This document shows positions 1-8,130 of a DNA stretch of 64,000 bases, one piece after another. The stretch's first letter is position 1; each line of letters begins with the position of its first letter. Both the position numbers and the translations under genes were made by a program. The stretch comes from Planococcus donghaensis (lineage in GTDB: Bacteria; Bacillota; Bacilli; Bacillales_A; Planococcaceae), in the NCBI RefSeq assembly GCF_001687665.2, contig NZ_CP016543.2, forward strand, positions 2,108,001 to 2,172,000, in the 5' to 3' direction. Under the pieces are notes generated by a model. The model was not told the DNA's origin and made no database searches. It was given only the letters and a program-made list of their open reading frames with translations.

Positions 1-400
1 GTTCCGACTTTACCGTCAATGCCAATTCTTCGTTCATTACTGCTACTGCTAACGAATTAGCTTGAGCAAATAAATGATGACCTCTGGCAATTTGGTTACG
101 TTGAAAAACATGCTCTGGTTTTACATCGAAAATTGAAATTGCTTTTTTATCTAATTCAATATCAATAATCTCGCCAATTACTTCATCAATTGGCAACGAT
201 TTTACTTCGTCTTCAAACGTTTTTACAGCAACGTGTTTAATGCGCTCTCTCAATTCTGGAATGGCAAGCTCCATTCGGTCTAATCGAATTGTTTGGACAC
301 TTACGTTAAATGTGACTGAAAGTTCTTCATCGGTCACAAAAGGATTTTCTTTAATCGACTCTTTCAACGCTTGTTGTCGCTGTTTTTTTGGTCTTTTCAC
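1..400 (-). CDS. fapR: FapR, transcriptional repressor of fatty acid/phospholipid synthesis (C-terminus cut by window)
   Basis: Repressor that responds to malonyl-CoA/malonyl-ACP in Firmicutes. The visible N-terminal ~133 residues start at a GTG (400-398), [10 protein letters not shown], with a DeoR-type helix-turn-helix ([22 protein letters not shown], ~22-43), then the linker ending in [17 protein letters not shown], which opens the hot-dog effector domain. The remainder lies beyond base 1. In B. subtilis the gene heads fapR-plsX-fabD-fabG downstream of recG, and the same position relative to recG is seen here. A FapR-type operator and promoter lie directly upstream, so autoregulation is likely. 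Likeness to B. subtilis FapR is strong across the visible part. Confidence 0.95.
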   Translation of the reverse strand, partial: MKRPKKQRQQALKESIKENPFVTDEELSVTFNVSVQTIRLDRMELAIPELRERIKHVAVKTFEDEVKSLPIDEVIGEIIDIELDKKAISIFDVKPEHVFQRNQIARGHHLFAQANSLAVAVMNEELALTVKSE

Positions 401-416
401 TATGTCACCGCCCGCT

Positions 417-435
417 ATTAGCACTTGGTACTAAT
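417..435 (-). promoter_or_regulatory. FapR operator
   Basis: On the minus strand this reads ATTAGTACCAAGTGCTAAT, an 8 bp inverted repeat with one mismatch around a 3 bp centre. It matches the known FapR box (ATTAGTACC...). It sits immediately after the fapR -10 hexamer, over the expected transcription start, which fits repression of fapR by its own product. Confidence 0.88.
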
Positions 436-438
436 ATG

Positions 439-467
439 AGTATATAAATAACAAAAAAAGAATGCAA
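439..467 (-). promoter_or_regulatory. Sigma-A promoter of fapR
   Basis: Minus strand -35 TTGCAT (467-462), 17 bp spacer, -10 TATACT (444-439). Transcription would begin inside the FapR operator. The -35 lies within the recG terminator stem. Confidence 0.75.
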
Positions 468-490
468 GGAAAATTAATACCTTGCATTCT
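453..490 (-). terminator. Intrinsic terminator of recG
   Basis: Minus strand stem AGAATGCAAGG / CCTTGCATTCT (490-480 and 469-459) with a 10-base loop, followed by a run of T. It begins at the last base of the recG stop codon and overlaps the fapR promoter. Confidence 0.9.
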
Positions 491-2538
491 TAATCGAGTC
501 TTCCACCTGACAATACACCTGATTGTTCAATTTGCAATCGCAAACAAGCCATGTCATCTGCGTGCCAAAATTCATCGCTACTAATTAGTTTTTCAGCATC
601 TTTTCTAGCCGCTTCAAGCGCACGATAATCATGGATTAAATCCGCCATTTTAAATTCGGGTATGCCACTTTGCTTGCGACCGAAAAAGTCACCCGGGCCT
701 CTCAACTGCAAATCTTTTTCTGCTAACACAAAGCCATCGTTCGTTTCTGTCATGGTCGTCATACGTTCTTTCCCAATTTCTGTTTTCGGATCTGCCAGCA
801 ACACACAATAAGACTGTTCACTGCCGCGTCCTACACGTCCGCGTAATTGGTGAAGCTGAGACAAGCCAAAACGCTCCGCATCATAGATCAGCATAAATGA
901 TGCATTCGGTACATTCACGCCAACTTCCACAACAGTTGTGGATACTAATACATCGACTTGACCTTCCGAAAACTCACGCATCGTTTGTTCTTTTTCATCA
1001 GGATGCAAACGACCATGCATCAAACCGACCGTAAAACGGTCTTTAAAATAAATCGCCAGTTGTTGAAACAAATCGACTGCATTTTGATAATCCAGTTTAT
1101 CCGACTCTTCAATCAGCGGGCAAATAACATACGCCTGCCTGCCGGCTGCCAACTCTTTTTCCATGCGCCCAACAATTTTGCCAAACATCTCTTTTTTCAT
1201 CCAATACGTTTCAATCTCTTTTCGTCCTACGGGCATTTCATCGATAATCGAAACATCCATTTCACCAAACGCAGAAATCGCTAATGTTCGCGGAATTGGC
1301 GTTGCTGTCATAAACAAAACATCTGGATTATAGCCTTTGTCTTTTAATACGCGACGTTGGTCTACGCCAAAACGATGCTGCTCATCTGTAATGACAAGTC
1401 CTAATTTATCAAATCGCACTTCCGGTTGGATCAAAGCATGTGTCCCTATCAACAAGTCAATTTCGCCTGCCGCTAATTGGTCCAATATTAACTGCCGTTT
1501 CTTGCCTTTAACCGAACCTGTTAACAGCGCAATATTCAACGAAAACGGACGGAACCATTGTTCTAATGTGTTGGCATGTTGTTCTGCTAATATTTCAGTA
1601 GGCGCCATTAACGCACCTTGCAATCCAGCAGTGAAAGCTGCATATAAAGCAATTGCCGCTACGACCGTTTTTCCGGAACCTACATCTCCTTGCAATAGTC
1701 GATTCATTCGGAAAGGTTCTTTCATGTCTTTGCAAATTTCATTGACCACTCGTTTTTGAGCAGCTGTCAAATCAAACGGCAAAGAGTCGATAAACTTTTT
1801 GAGTTGTTCTAAGTCGTAATCGATAAAAGAGCCGCCTTCTTCTTCACGGTTTTTCTTACGTAACGCTTGCATTTTCAATTGAAATACCAATAGTTCTTCG
1901 TAAACAAAGCGTCTGCGCGCTTGTTTTACTTTTTCGCCATCCGGAGGAAAATGAACCCACTCCAATGCGTCTTGAATTGGCGCTAACTGGTACGTGTCCA
2001 CGAGCGACTGCGGCAAACAATCTTCTATATCTTCTTTCACTAAATCTAATGCTTGTCGCATCAATTTTCGAAAGGTTTTTTGGTGAATACTGCCTTTCAA
2101 GCTATAAACCGGTTCAAAATCTGCTCCATTCGTACGCGGACCTATCGTATGGCTTGATACAGTAATCACTTGTCGACCGCGATCCCATTTACCGGTTACT
2201 GTAATGATTTCACCTAAATGCAATTTAGCTTTTACATATGGCTGATTAAAGAAAATCGCTTTTACTAAATGACGCCCTACCAATACACGGACTTGTGTAC
2301 GCGATTTGTTCTTACCTAAAAAAAGGACGGAAGGTTCACTTTCGACCCTTCCCTCCACGGTTACACGTTCATTATGAGGTGTATCTGCCAAATCTTTTAA
2401 TTGAAAATCTTCATGGCGATACGGAAATGTCATGATTAAATCATGGAGCGTTTCAATTTTCATTTCCTGTAAAGTTTCAGCAGCTTGTTTGCCTACTCCT
2501 TTTAATGTGGCGACAGAATCATTACTGCCCACTACCAA
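490..2538 (-). CDS. recG: ATP-dependent DNA helicase RecG
   Basis: Branch-migrating helicase that processes Holliday junctions and stalled forks. The N-terminal wedge/OB region is followed by helicase motifs: Walker A (LLQGDVGSGKT), DEQH box, MTATPIPRT, and in the C-terminal half VSTTVVEVGVNVP and QLRGRVGRG. I place the start at a TTG (2538-2536) seven bases after GGAGGA. This gives 682 residues, the length of B. subtilis RecG, and a matching N-terminus (ATLKGVG). A longer reading from an upstream ATG at 2601 lies inside sdaAA and adds 21 unrelated residues. With the TTG, recG overlaps the sdaAA end by 17 bp, which suggests translational coupling. Confidence 0.95.
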   Translation of the reverse strand: MVVGSNDSVATLKGVGKQAAETLQEMKIETLHDLIMTFPYRHEDFQLKDLADTPHNERVTVEGRVESEPSVLFLGKNKSRTQVRVLVGRHLVKAIFFNQPYVKAKLHLGEIITVTGKWDRGRQVITVSSHTIGPRTNGADFEPVYSLKGSIHQKTFRKLMRQALDLVKEDIEDCLPQSLVDTYQLAPIQDALEWVHFPPDGEKVKQARRRFVYEELLVFQLKMQALRKKNREEEGGSFIDYDLEQLKKFIDSLPFDLTAAQKRVVNEICKDMKEPFRMNRLLQGDVGSGKTVVAAIALYAAFTAGLQGALMAPTEILAEQHANTLEQWFRPFSLNIALLTGSVKGKKRQLILDQLAAGEIDLLIGTHALIQPEVRFDKLGLVITDEQHRFGVDQRRVLKDKGYNPDVLFMTATPIPRTLAISAFGEMDVSIIDEMPVGRKEIETYWMKKEMFGKIVGRMEKELAAGRQAYVICPLIEESDKLDYQNAVDLFQQLAIYFKDRFTVGLMHGRLHPDEKEQTMREFSEGQVDVLVSTTVVEVGVNVPNASFMLIYDAERFGLSQLHQLRGRVGRGSEQSYCVLLADPKTEIGKERMTTMTETNDGFVLAEKDLQLRGPGDFFGRKQSGIPEFKMADLIHDYRALEAARKDAEKLISSDEFWHADDMACLRLQIEQSGVLSGGRLD

Positions 2539-3421
2539 CAACTGCTCCTCCGAAAATTTTCGATTCGAGCCATCTTCCGGTAGGAGTTGCGGCAAGTCCA
2601 CCTTTAGCGGTTTCTCTTAGCGCACTCGGCATTGATTGGCCGATTTCAAACATCGCGCCAATTACTTCATCACACGGAATACGGCTCGTTACCCCCGCTA
2701 ATGCCATGTCAGCAGCTACGACTGCATTTGCTGCTCCCATTGCATTACGTTTTACACAAGGCACTTCTACTAATCCCGCCACTGGATCGCAAACGAGGCC
2801 AAGCATATTTTTCATCGTAATTGCGAAGGCTTCCGAACTTTGTTGCGGAGTACCTCCTGCCATTTCAATAATTGCTGCCGAAGCCATCCCTGCTGCCGAT
2901 CCAACTTCAGCTTGGCATCCACCAGCTGCGCCTGAAATCGAAGCATTGTTAGCCACAACAAATCCAAATGCTCCCGCCGTAAATAAATAACGGATCATTT
3001 GCTCGCGTGTTGGATTTAACTTGTTTTGCACAGCAAATAATGTGCCAGGTACAACACCCGCTGAACCAGCTGTTGGCGTTGCACAAATGGTACCCATTGC
3101 TGCGTTAACTTCATTTGTTGCAACAGCTTTGCTTACTGCATCAAGCAATAAATCTCCTGAAAGCGCATTCCCGGTTTCACGGTATTTTTGCAATAGCACA
3201 GCATCTCCACCTGTTAATCCAGATACAGAATGAACACCTTTTAATCCTTTTTCTACTGCTTCTTCCATGACCGTTAAATTACGGTCCATTTGAATCATTA
3301 TATCTTCACGTGAACGATCGGTCATAAGCATTTCCTGCTCAATCATGATTTCTGAAATCAGTTTTTCTTCTTTTTCAGCTCGTTCAACCAATTCTCTTAC
3401 ATTACGGAATAAAGCTTCCAT
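2522..3421 (-). CDS. sdaAA: L-serine ammonia-lyase, iron-sulfur-dependent, alpha subunit
   Basis: Catalytic subunit that deaminates L-serine to pyruvate and ammonia using a [4Fe-4S] cluster. The 299-residue protein carries the cysteines expected for the cluster in GGCQAEVGSAAGM, GLVCDPVAGLVEVPC and nearby, and glycine-rich core segments (TPTAGSAGVVPGTL). It follows sdaAB by 16 bp, so the two subunits are co-transcribed. Its 3' end overlaps the recG start and contains the recG ribosome-binding site. Same two-subunit arrangement as B. subtilis. Confidence 0.96.
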   Translation of the reverse strand: MEALFRNVRELVERAEKEEKLISEIMIEQEMLMTDRSREDIMIQMDRNLTVMEEAVEKGLKGVHSVSGLTGGDAVLLQKYRETGNALSGDLLLDAVSKAVATNEVNAAMGTICATPTAGSAGVVPGTLFAVQNKLNPTREQMIRYLFTAGAFGFVVANNASISGAAGGCQAEVGSAAGMASAAIIEMAGGTPQQSSEAFAITMKNMLGLVCDPVAGLVEVPCVKRNAMGAANAVVAADMALAGVTSRIPCDEVIGAMFEIGQSMPSALRETAKGGLAATPTGRWLESKIFGGAVVGSGQ

Positions 3422-3437
3422 AGTTTAGCCCTCCAAT

Positions 3438-4100
3438 TTAATCGGCGATTCTTGTCACTTGCGTGATATTCGGAAGTTTTCGCAAATCGTCCATCACTTC
3501 TTTGTCCACATTTTGATCGACTTCAATTACCATCAAGGCCATATGCCCTCTTTCTTTTCGGGAAACTTCCATATGACCGATGTTGATATCGTATTTGTAC
3601 AGGCAATTAGCGACATTTGCGATACATCCTGAACGATCTTCATGGACGACCAGAATCGCCGGATGGTTCCCCGACAACCGTAGAGGAAATCCGTTAAGTT
3701 CTGTTATTTCAATTTTACCGCCACCAATTGAAATGCCCATCATCGACATTTCAGAATCTTTGTCACCAATGACGATACGTGCGGTATTCGGGTGATCTAC
3801 ATGACCTGTTTCAGGAATAAACTCAAACGTCATTCCTGCATTTTGTGCTTCTTCAAAAGAAGTTTTGATGCGTTCATCAAAAGTATCGTAATCTAATAAT
3901 CCACCAATAATTGCCACATCTGTACTGTGACCTTTATAAGTTTCTGCAAATGAACCGTAAAGGTGTACTTTCGCCCAATCCGGTTGTCTACCAAACAAAT
4001 CTCTCGCTACTCTTCCGATGCGGGCTGCTCCCGCAGTATGCGAAGAAGATGGCCCAATCATAACCGGGCCGATTATATCAAAAACAGATTTGAACTTCAT
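3438..4100 (-). CDS. sdaAB: L-serine ammonia-lyase, iron-sulfur-dependent, beta subunit
   Basis: Partner subunit of SdaAA. The N-terminal half has the serine-dehydratase beta fold with the signature GPSSSHTAGAARIGR (~16-30). The C-terminal ~70 residues (from about 148, PAILVVHEDRSGCIANVAN) form an ACT domain, a small ligand-binding module. 220 residues, the usual length. First gene of sdaAB-sdaAA-recG, with its own promoter and separated from fakA by a terminator. Confidence 0.96.
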   Translation of the reverse strand: MKFKSVFDIIGPVMIGPSSSHTAGAARIGRVARDLFGRQPDWAKVHLYGSFAETYKGHSTDVAIIGGLLDYDTFDERIKTSFEEAQNAGMTFEFIPETGHVDHPNTARIVIGDKDSEMSMMGISIGGGKIEITELNGFPLRLSGNHPAILVVHEDRSGCIANVANCLYKYDINIGHMEVSRKERGHMALMVIEVDQNVDKEVMDDLRKLPNITQVTRIAD

Positions 4101-4136
4101 GGCTCAAACCCCTCACTTTCGGTTACGTATACTGTT

Positions 4137-4165
4137 AGTGTACATGATTTTGCCATATTTCACAA
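4137..4165 (-). promoter_or_regulatory. Probable sigma-A promoter of sdaAB-sdaAA-recG
   Basis: Minus strand -35 TTGTGA (4165-4160), 17 bp spacer, -10 TACACT (4142-4137), about 37 bp before the sdaAB start. Each hexamer matches consensus at four of six bases. It lies just after the fakA terminator. Confidence 0.5.
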
Positions 4166-4168
4166 AAA

Positions 4169-4197
4169 TAAAAAAGCGCATACATTCGTATGCGCCT
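4169..4197 (-). terminator. Intrinsic terminator of yloU-fakA
   Basis: Perfect 8 bp stem GCGCATAC / GTATGCGC with a 4-base loop, followed on the minus strand by a T run. It lies ~40 bp past the fakA stop codon. Confidence 0.9.
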
Positions 4198-4232
4198 TAG
4201 CTTTTGACGATATTCCACTAACAAAAAGAAAT

Positions 4233-5885
4233 TTACTCTACCGCTAGGATAAATGGATACAAAGGTTGCTTGCCGTTATGAATTTCAACTTCAACATCGC
4301 TATTTAACGATTCGATGAATTCGCCTAATTTTTGAGCATCAGCTTCTGTCGTATCTTCTCCATAAAGAATTGTGACGATTTCTGCTTCGCTACCCACTAA
4401 CTTTTTGGCCAGTTCTTCTGTAACAAATTCAAGCTTACTGTCAGAAACAATAATCTTCCCTTCAGAAATACCCATGAAATCATCTTTTTTAATTTCAACA
4501 CCATCAATTGATGTATCACGGACTGCAAATGTGACAGAACCAGATTTCACATGTTTAGAAGCACTTGCCATTGTTGCTTGGTTATCCTCAACGGATGCAC
4601 CTGGGTTAAAAGCAAGCAATGCAGACATTCCTTGAGGTACATCTGTCGTCGGTACTACAGCCGCTTCAATATCTAAAAGTTCAGCTGCTTGTTCTGCAGC
4701 CATGATGATGTTTTTATTGTTAGGCAAAATAAGAACACGTTCTGCACCAATCGACTTAACCGCGTTCACAATATCTTCTGTTGAAGGGTTCATTGTTTGT
4801 CCGCCTTCGATCACATACGAAGCCCCGATACTGCGTAATAGTTCAGCAATTCCTTCGCCCATGGCAACCGTCACGACTGCATAAGGATGTGTAGCTTGTT
4901 TTTTAGGTGCGTTTTTTTGGAAATCTTCGCCTACAATATCGATATGCTGTTGACGCATATTTTCGATTTTCATACTGATCAAGCTTCCATAATCTTGACC
5001 ATATGTAAGCACTTTTCCTGGTTCTTCTGAATGGATGTGAATTTTCGCGACTTCATCATCAGCGATAACTAATAGCGAATCCCCGTATCCACTCAAGTCG
5101 GAACGGAACATAGCTTCGTTAAACTCTTTTTTGCCTTCTTCGAATTTCACCATAAACTCAGTGCAATAGCCAAATTCGATATCAGCAGTATCCATGAAAC
5201 CGGCAATGTTTTTATGATGTTCTGCACTTACTAGATCAGTCATTGAATGATGTGCATGTTTTTCTGGAAGTTCTTCACCTTTAAGTGAAGCAAGAAATCC
5301 TTCATACACATAAACAAGCCCTTGACCGCCACTATCAACTACGCCTACTTCTTTTAATACTGGCAATAAGTCAGGTGTACGCTCTAAAGAAGCTTGTGCT
5401 TCAGTTACTACAGCTTCAAAAAAAGCAATGATGTCTTGTTCGGTTTTAGCTATTTCCATGCCTTTAGCAGCCGCATCTTTTGCGACTGTCAAAATCGTAC
5501 CTTCAACTGGTTTCATAACAGCTTTATAAGCTGTTTCTACACCGTGTTGCAGAGCTTCTGCAAATTTAAGTGCAGTCAATTCTGATTCTGAGGCGATGTA
5601 TTTACCAAAACCTCTAAAAAGCTGTGACAAAATAACGCCAGAGTTGCCTCGCGCGCCCATTAATAGCCCTTTAGACAAAGCTCCTGCTGTTTTGCCAATA
5701 TGAGCATCGGCTTGAGCAGTTGTTTCTTTTGCTCCAGATGTCATCGACAAATTCATATTGGTACCTGTGTCTCCATCAGGTACCGGAAAAACATTTAATG
5801 CATCAACATAATCCGCATTTTGAAAAAGATGGTGAGACCCCATCTGAACCATTTCTGCGAACTTCACGCCATTTAATGACTTCAT
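4233..5885 (-). CDS. fakA: Fatty acid kinase catalytic subunit FakA (DAK2-domain, YloV)
   Basis: ATP-dependent kinase that phosphorylates exogenous fatty acids presented by FakB proteins, feeding acyl-phosphate to PlsX/PlsY. The 550-residue protein has an N-terminal DAK2 ATP-binding domain (NVFPVPDGDTGTNMNLSM at ~29-46; GARGNSGVILSQ), a central domain with GYCTEFMVKF, and a C-terminal DegV-like domain (GIAELLRSIGASYVIEGGQT). Close in sequence and length to B. subtilis YloV. Co-transcribed with yloU 18 bp upstream. No fakB gene is visible in the window. Fits next to the fatty acid regulator locus. Confidence 0.94.
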   Translation of the reverse strand: MKSLNGVKFAEMVQMGSHHLFQNADYVDALNVFPVPDGDTGTNMNLSMTSGAKETTAQADAHIGKTAGALSKGLLMGARGNSGVILSQLFRGFGKYIASESELTALKFAEALQHGVETAYKAVMKPVEGTILTVAKDAAAKGMEIAKTEQDIIAFFEAVVTEAQASLERTPDLLPVLKEVGVVDSGGQGLVYVYEGFLASLKGEELPEKHAHHSMTDLVSAEHHKNIAGFMDTADIEFGYCTEFMVKFEEGKKEFNEAMFRSDLSGYGDSLLVIADDEVAKIHIHSEEPGKVLTYGQDYGSLISMKIENMRQQHIDIVGEDFQKNAPKKQATHPYAVVTVAMGEGIAELLRSIGASYVIEGGQTMNPSTEDIVNAVKSIGAERVLILPNNKNIIMAAEQAAELLDIEAAVVPTTDVPQGMSALLAFNPGASVEDNQATMASASKHVKSGSVTFAVRDTSIDGVEIKKDDFMGISEGKIIVSDSKLEFVTEELAKKLVGSEAEIVTILYGEDTTEADAQKLGEFIESLNSDVEVEIHNGKQPLYPFILAVE

Positions 5886-5903
5886 ATCTGTTTCTTCCTC
5901 CTC

Positions 5904-6266
5904 CTACGGGTTCGTTACACGAACTCCTTGGACAAAAATATTTACTGCTTTTACGGACATACCCAATGTTTGTGTGATTGTATATTTCACTTTGGACTGG
6001 ACTTGATAAGCCACTTCAGAAATTTTTGTTCCGTAGCTGATGATGACGTACATATCAATAACCAAATTTTCATCTTCTTGACGCACAATAACTCCTTTTG
6101 CAAAATTTTCTTTGCGGAGTATATCTGTCAGACCATCGCGTATTTGGTGTTTCGTCGCCATGCCTACAATACCGTAACATTCAATCGCTGCGCCGCCTGC
6201 TATTTGAGCAACTACATCATTGGAAATATCGATTTGACCATATTCGTTCTTTAATTCAATCGACAT
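5904..6266 (-). CDS. yloU: Asp23/Gls24 family envelope stress response protein (YloU)
   Basis: 120-residue Asp23/Gls24 family protein. Family members are associated with the membrane or cell envelope stress in Firmicutes; the molecular role of YloU is unknown. Visible family features are the N-terminal IDISNDVVAQIAGGAAIECYG-like segment and the C-terminal VKAVNIFVQGVRV. A good GGAGGAA site precedes the ATG. It sits between rpmB (divergent) and fakA as in B. subtilis, and is likely the first gene of a yloU-fakA unit. Confidence 0.92.
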   Translation of the reverse strand: MSIELKNEYGQIDISNDVVAQIAGGAAIECYGIVGMATKHQIRDGLTDILRKENFAKGVIVRQEDENLVIDMYVIISYGTKISEVAYQVQSKVKYTITQTLGMSVKAVNIFVQGVRVTNP

Positions 6267-6301
6267 GGAAATTCCTCCTTGAGTCCTATTTCACTCTTAT
6301 C

Positions 6302-6330
6302 ATTCTACCTTAAAGACTTATAGATGAAAA
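6302..6330 (-). promoter_or_regulatory. Possible sigma-A promoter of yloU-fakA
   Basis: Minus strand -35 TTTTCA (6330-6325), 17 bp spacer, -10 TAGAAT (6307-6302), ~36 bp before the yloU start. Weak -35, so tentative. Confidence 0.4.
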
Positions 6331-6382
6331 GCCAACGTTTTAAGGTGTAAAGGTTTTTTTCTTTAAAGACCTTCAAATATAG

Positions 6383-6411
6383 TTGCAAACGCGATATGTC
6401 TGTGGTAAATT
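6383..6411 (+). promoter_or_regulatory. Sigma-A promoter of rpmB
   Basis: -35 TTGCAA (6383-6388), 17 bp spacer, -10 TAAATT (6406-6411). It lies 75 bp before the rpmB ATG, and a strong GAGGAGG site precedes the ATG. Confidence 0.65.
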
Positions 6412-6486
6412 ATTAAAGTATGTGAAACGAAAAACGAACTGAAATTCTATTATAATTTTCAGCTTCACTTGTGAGGAGGGACTTAC

Positions 6487-6675
6487 ATGCCTAAAGTATG
6501 TGCAGTTAGTGGACGTAAAGCTCGCGCCGGAAATGCCCGTTCGCACGCAATGAATTCGACAAAACGTACATGGGGAGCAAACCTTCAAAAAGTTCGCATC
6601 CTTGTAGACGGTAAACCGAAACGTGTATGGGTTTCTGCAAGAGCCATGAAATCAGGAAAAGTTGAGCGCGTATAA
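6487..6675 (+). CDS. rpmB: 50S ribosomal protein L28
   Basis: 62-residue basic ribosomal protein with the L28 N-terminus [20 protein letters not shown] and a C-terminal segment [16 protein letters not shown]. No zinc-binding cysteine pairs beyond the single Cys5 are seen, so it resembles the C-minus form. Monocistronic: own promoter and terminator, divergent from yloU. In B. subtilis the tiny spoVM gene lies between thiN and rpmB; nothing equivalent is found here. Confidence 0.97.
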   Translation: MPKVCAVSGRKARAGNARSHAMNSTKRTWGANLQKVRILVDGKPKRVWVSARAMKSGKVERV

Positions 6676-6686
6676 TCGCTCATGGA

Positions 6687-6724
6687 TAATGCCAGTGCTG
6701 ATCTAATCAGCCTGGCATTTTTTC
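6687..6724 (+). terminator. Intrinsic terminator of rpmB
   Basis: AATGCCAG ... CTGGCATT outer stem with an inner GCTGAT/ATCAGC stem, followed by TTTTTT. It begins 12 bp after the rpmB stop. Confidence 0.92.
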
Positions 6725-6760
6725 GTGGTTGAATGTTTACCTACACTTAAAAAAGCATCT

Positions 6761-6803
6761 AAAAAGGGCACAGAAAAACAAATTGTTTTTCTGTGCCCTT
6801 TTA
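6761..6803. terminator. Bidirectional-looking terminator at the end of thiN
   Basis: Near-perfect long stem AAAAGGGCACAGAAAAACAA pairing with its complement around a short loop, with A run on one side and T run on the other. It ends the minus-strand thiN operon (stop at 6827) and could also catch plus-strand read-through from rpmB. Confidence 0.88.
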
Positions 6804-6826
6804 TTTAATGAATGGAAAAGACTGCT

Positions 6827-7468
6827 CTATGCATCCGAACTTTCAACGAGCAAACAATAACCCCTGTCTATCTCAACAGTTCCCCGACCTAAAAGCTCAT
6901 TGCTCACAAAACGGGTTGTCCCAAACGGAAGGTATTCATTTGTTACAGGGTATTTAAAGCCTGATAACGTTAAACCTTGAACTTCTTCTGCAAAAGGATA
7001 AAAAGACACATAACGGTAACGAATGTCTTTTTCAAGCTCATGCTTGCCTGGCTTCAAAAACCGAATTTGATTTTGGTTGTTTACTACACTAAAGCGGGTT
7101 TCGGGAAACTTTTGTTGGTAATGATAAACAATATGCAAGACGCTCATGTAATGATCTAGGCGACCACCAGTTACGCCAGTAAGTATGACTTGCTCCGGTT
7201 GGTAGGTCATCGCTTTTTCAAGTCCCAGCTCTGTATCCGATTGGTTTTTTTCTGAAGGCGATCGTGCCAAATCAGGAAAAGCTAATCGAATTTTTTCATA
7301 GTCAGCCGCTGTAACCGAGTCGAAATCTCCAACAGCAGCATCTGGTTGAAAACCTCTTTCCATCAACGCAAGCGTTCCAGAATCAACACCTATATAAATA
7401 GCGCTTGGAAATAAAGAGAAATCCGGCAGTTCACCTGCCGGACCTCCTGCGATTAAAATGACATTCAC
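6827..7468 (-). CDS. thiN: Thiamine pyrophosphokinase
   Basis: Transfers pyrophosphate from ATP to thiamine to make the cofactor thiamine diphosphate. The 213-residue protein shows the family landmarks IGVDSGTLALMERGFQPD (~26-43), AVGDFDSV, a SEKNQSDTELGLEKA segment that binds substrate, and GVTGGRLDHYMS. Last gene of the gmk-to-thiN cluster; it overlaps rpe by 4 bp. Same place as yloS in B. subtilis. Confidence 0.95.
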   Translation of the reverse strand: MNVILIAGGPAGELPDFSLFPSAIYIGVDSGTLALMERGFQPDAAVGDFDSVTAADYEKIRLAFPDLARSPSEKNQSDTELGLEKAMTYQPEQVILTGVTGGRLDHYMSVLHIVYHYQQKFPETRFSVVNNQNQIRFLKPGKHELEKDIRYRYVSFYPFAEEVQGLTLSGFKYPVTNEYLPFGTTRFVSNELLGRGTVEIDRGYCLLVESSDA

Positions 7469-8130
7469 GAAATCGCCTCTTCTCCCGCTTTCCTAATTGC
7501 TTGAAGAGCTTGCGTACGGTCTTTTTTGCTGTAAATAGCTGAACCTGCCACAAAAACCGTTGCCCCTGCTTCTGCACAAGCTACGATGGTTTCTTCGTTA
7601 ATACCGCCATCAATTTCAATTTCGATTGATAACTCTTTTTCTTTAATGATATCAGACAGCTGTTTTACCTTTGGCACAACCGAATGAATAAATTTCTGTC
7701 CACCAAATCCAGGATTGACCGTCATAAACAATACGAGGTCAATGTCTTCAAGAATATGTTGAATCGTCTCGATTGGCGTATGTGGATTTAACACAACCCC
7801 CGGTTTCACACCAAACGAACGGATTAATTGAATCGTACGATGCAAGTGAGGGCATGCTTCTACGTGTACCGTAATGTAGTCAGCCCCGGCTTTTGCAAAT
7901 TCTTCAATATACAGGTCTGGATTTTCAATCATTAAATGAACATCCATTGGTAATTTCGTTAATGGACGAATGGCATTTAACACAATCGCACCAAATGAAA
8001 TATTTGGGACGAAATGGCCGTCCATGACATCTACATGAATCCAATCCGCTCCTGCTTTTTCTACTTCTAACACTTCTTCTCCAAGTTTCGCAAAATCTGC
8101 TGCTAAAATAGACGGTGCAATTTTAATCAT
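7465..8130 (-). CDS. rpe: Ribulose-phosphate 3-epimerase
   Basis: Interconverts ribulose 5-phosphate and xylulose 5-phosphate in the pentose phosphate pathway. A 221-residue TIM barrel with metal and catalytic residues in HVDVMDGHFVPN (~33-44), DVHLMIENP (~63-71), MTVNPGFGGQKF and EIDGGINEET (the aspartate pair and histidines of the family are all present). Overlaps rsgA by 8 bp and thiN by 4 bp, so the three are one transcript. Confidence 0.97.
   Translation of the reverse strand: MIKIAPSILAADFAKLGEEVLEVEKAGADWIHVDVMDGHFVPNISFGAIVLNAIRPLTKLPMDVHLMIENPDLYIEEFAKAGADYITVHVEACPHLHRTIQLIRSFGVKPGVVLNPHTPIETIQHILEDIDLVLFMTVNPGFGGQKFIHSVVPKVKQLSDIIKEKELSIEIEIDGGINEETIVACAEAGATVFVAGSAIYSKKDRTQALQAIRKAGEEAIS

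Noticed and set aside
2541..2601. Longer N-terminus of RecG from an ATG at 2601
   Set aside because: Wholly inside sdaAA, no conserved residues, and a well-placed ribosome-binding site supports the TTG at 2538.
2505..2990. 161-codon plus-strand open frame opposite the recG/sdaAA junction
   Set aside because: Alanine/proline-rich shadow of sdaAA; no promoter or homology.
6724..6826. A spoVM-sized ORF between rpmB and thiN
   Set aside because: Read in all frames; only terminator hairpins are present and nothing resembles the SpoVM peptide.
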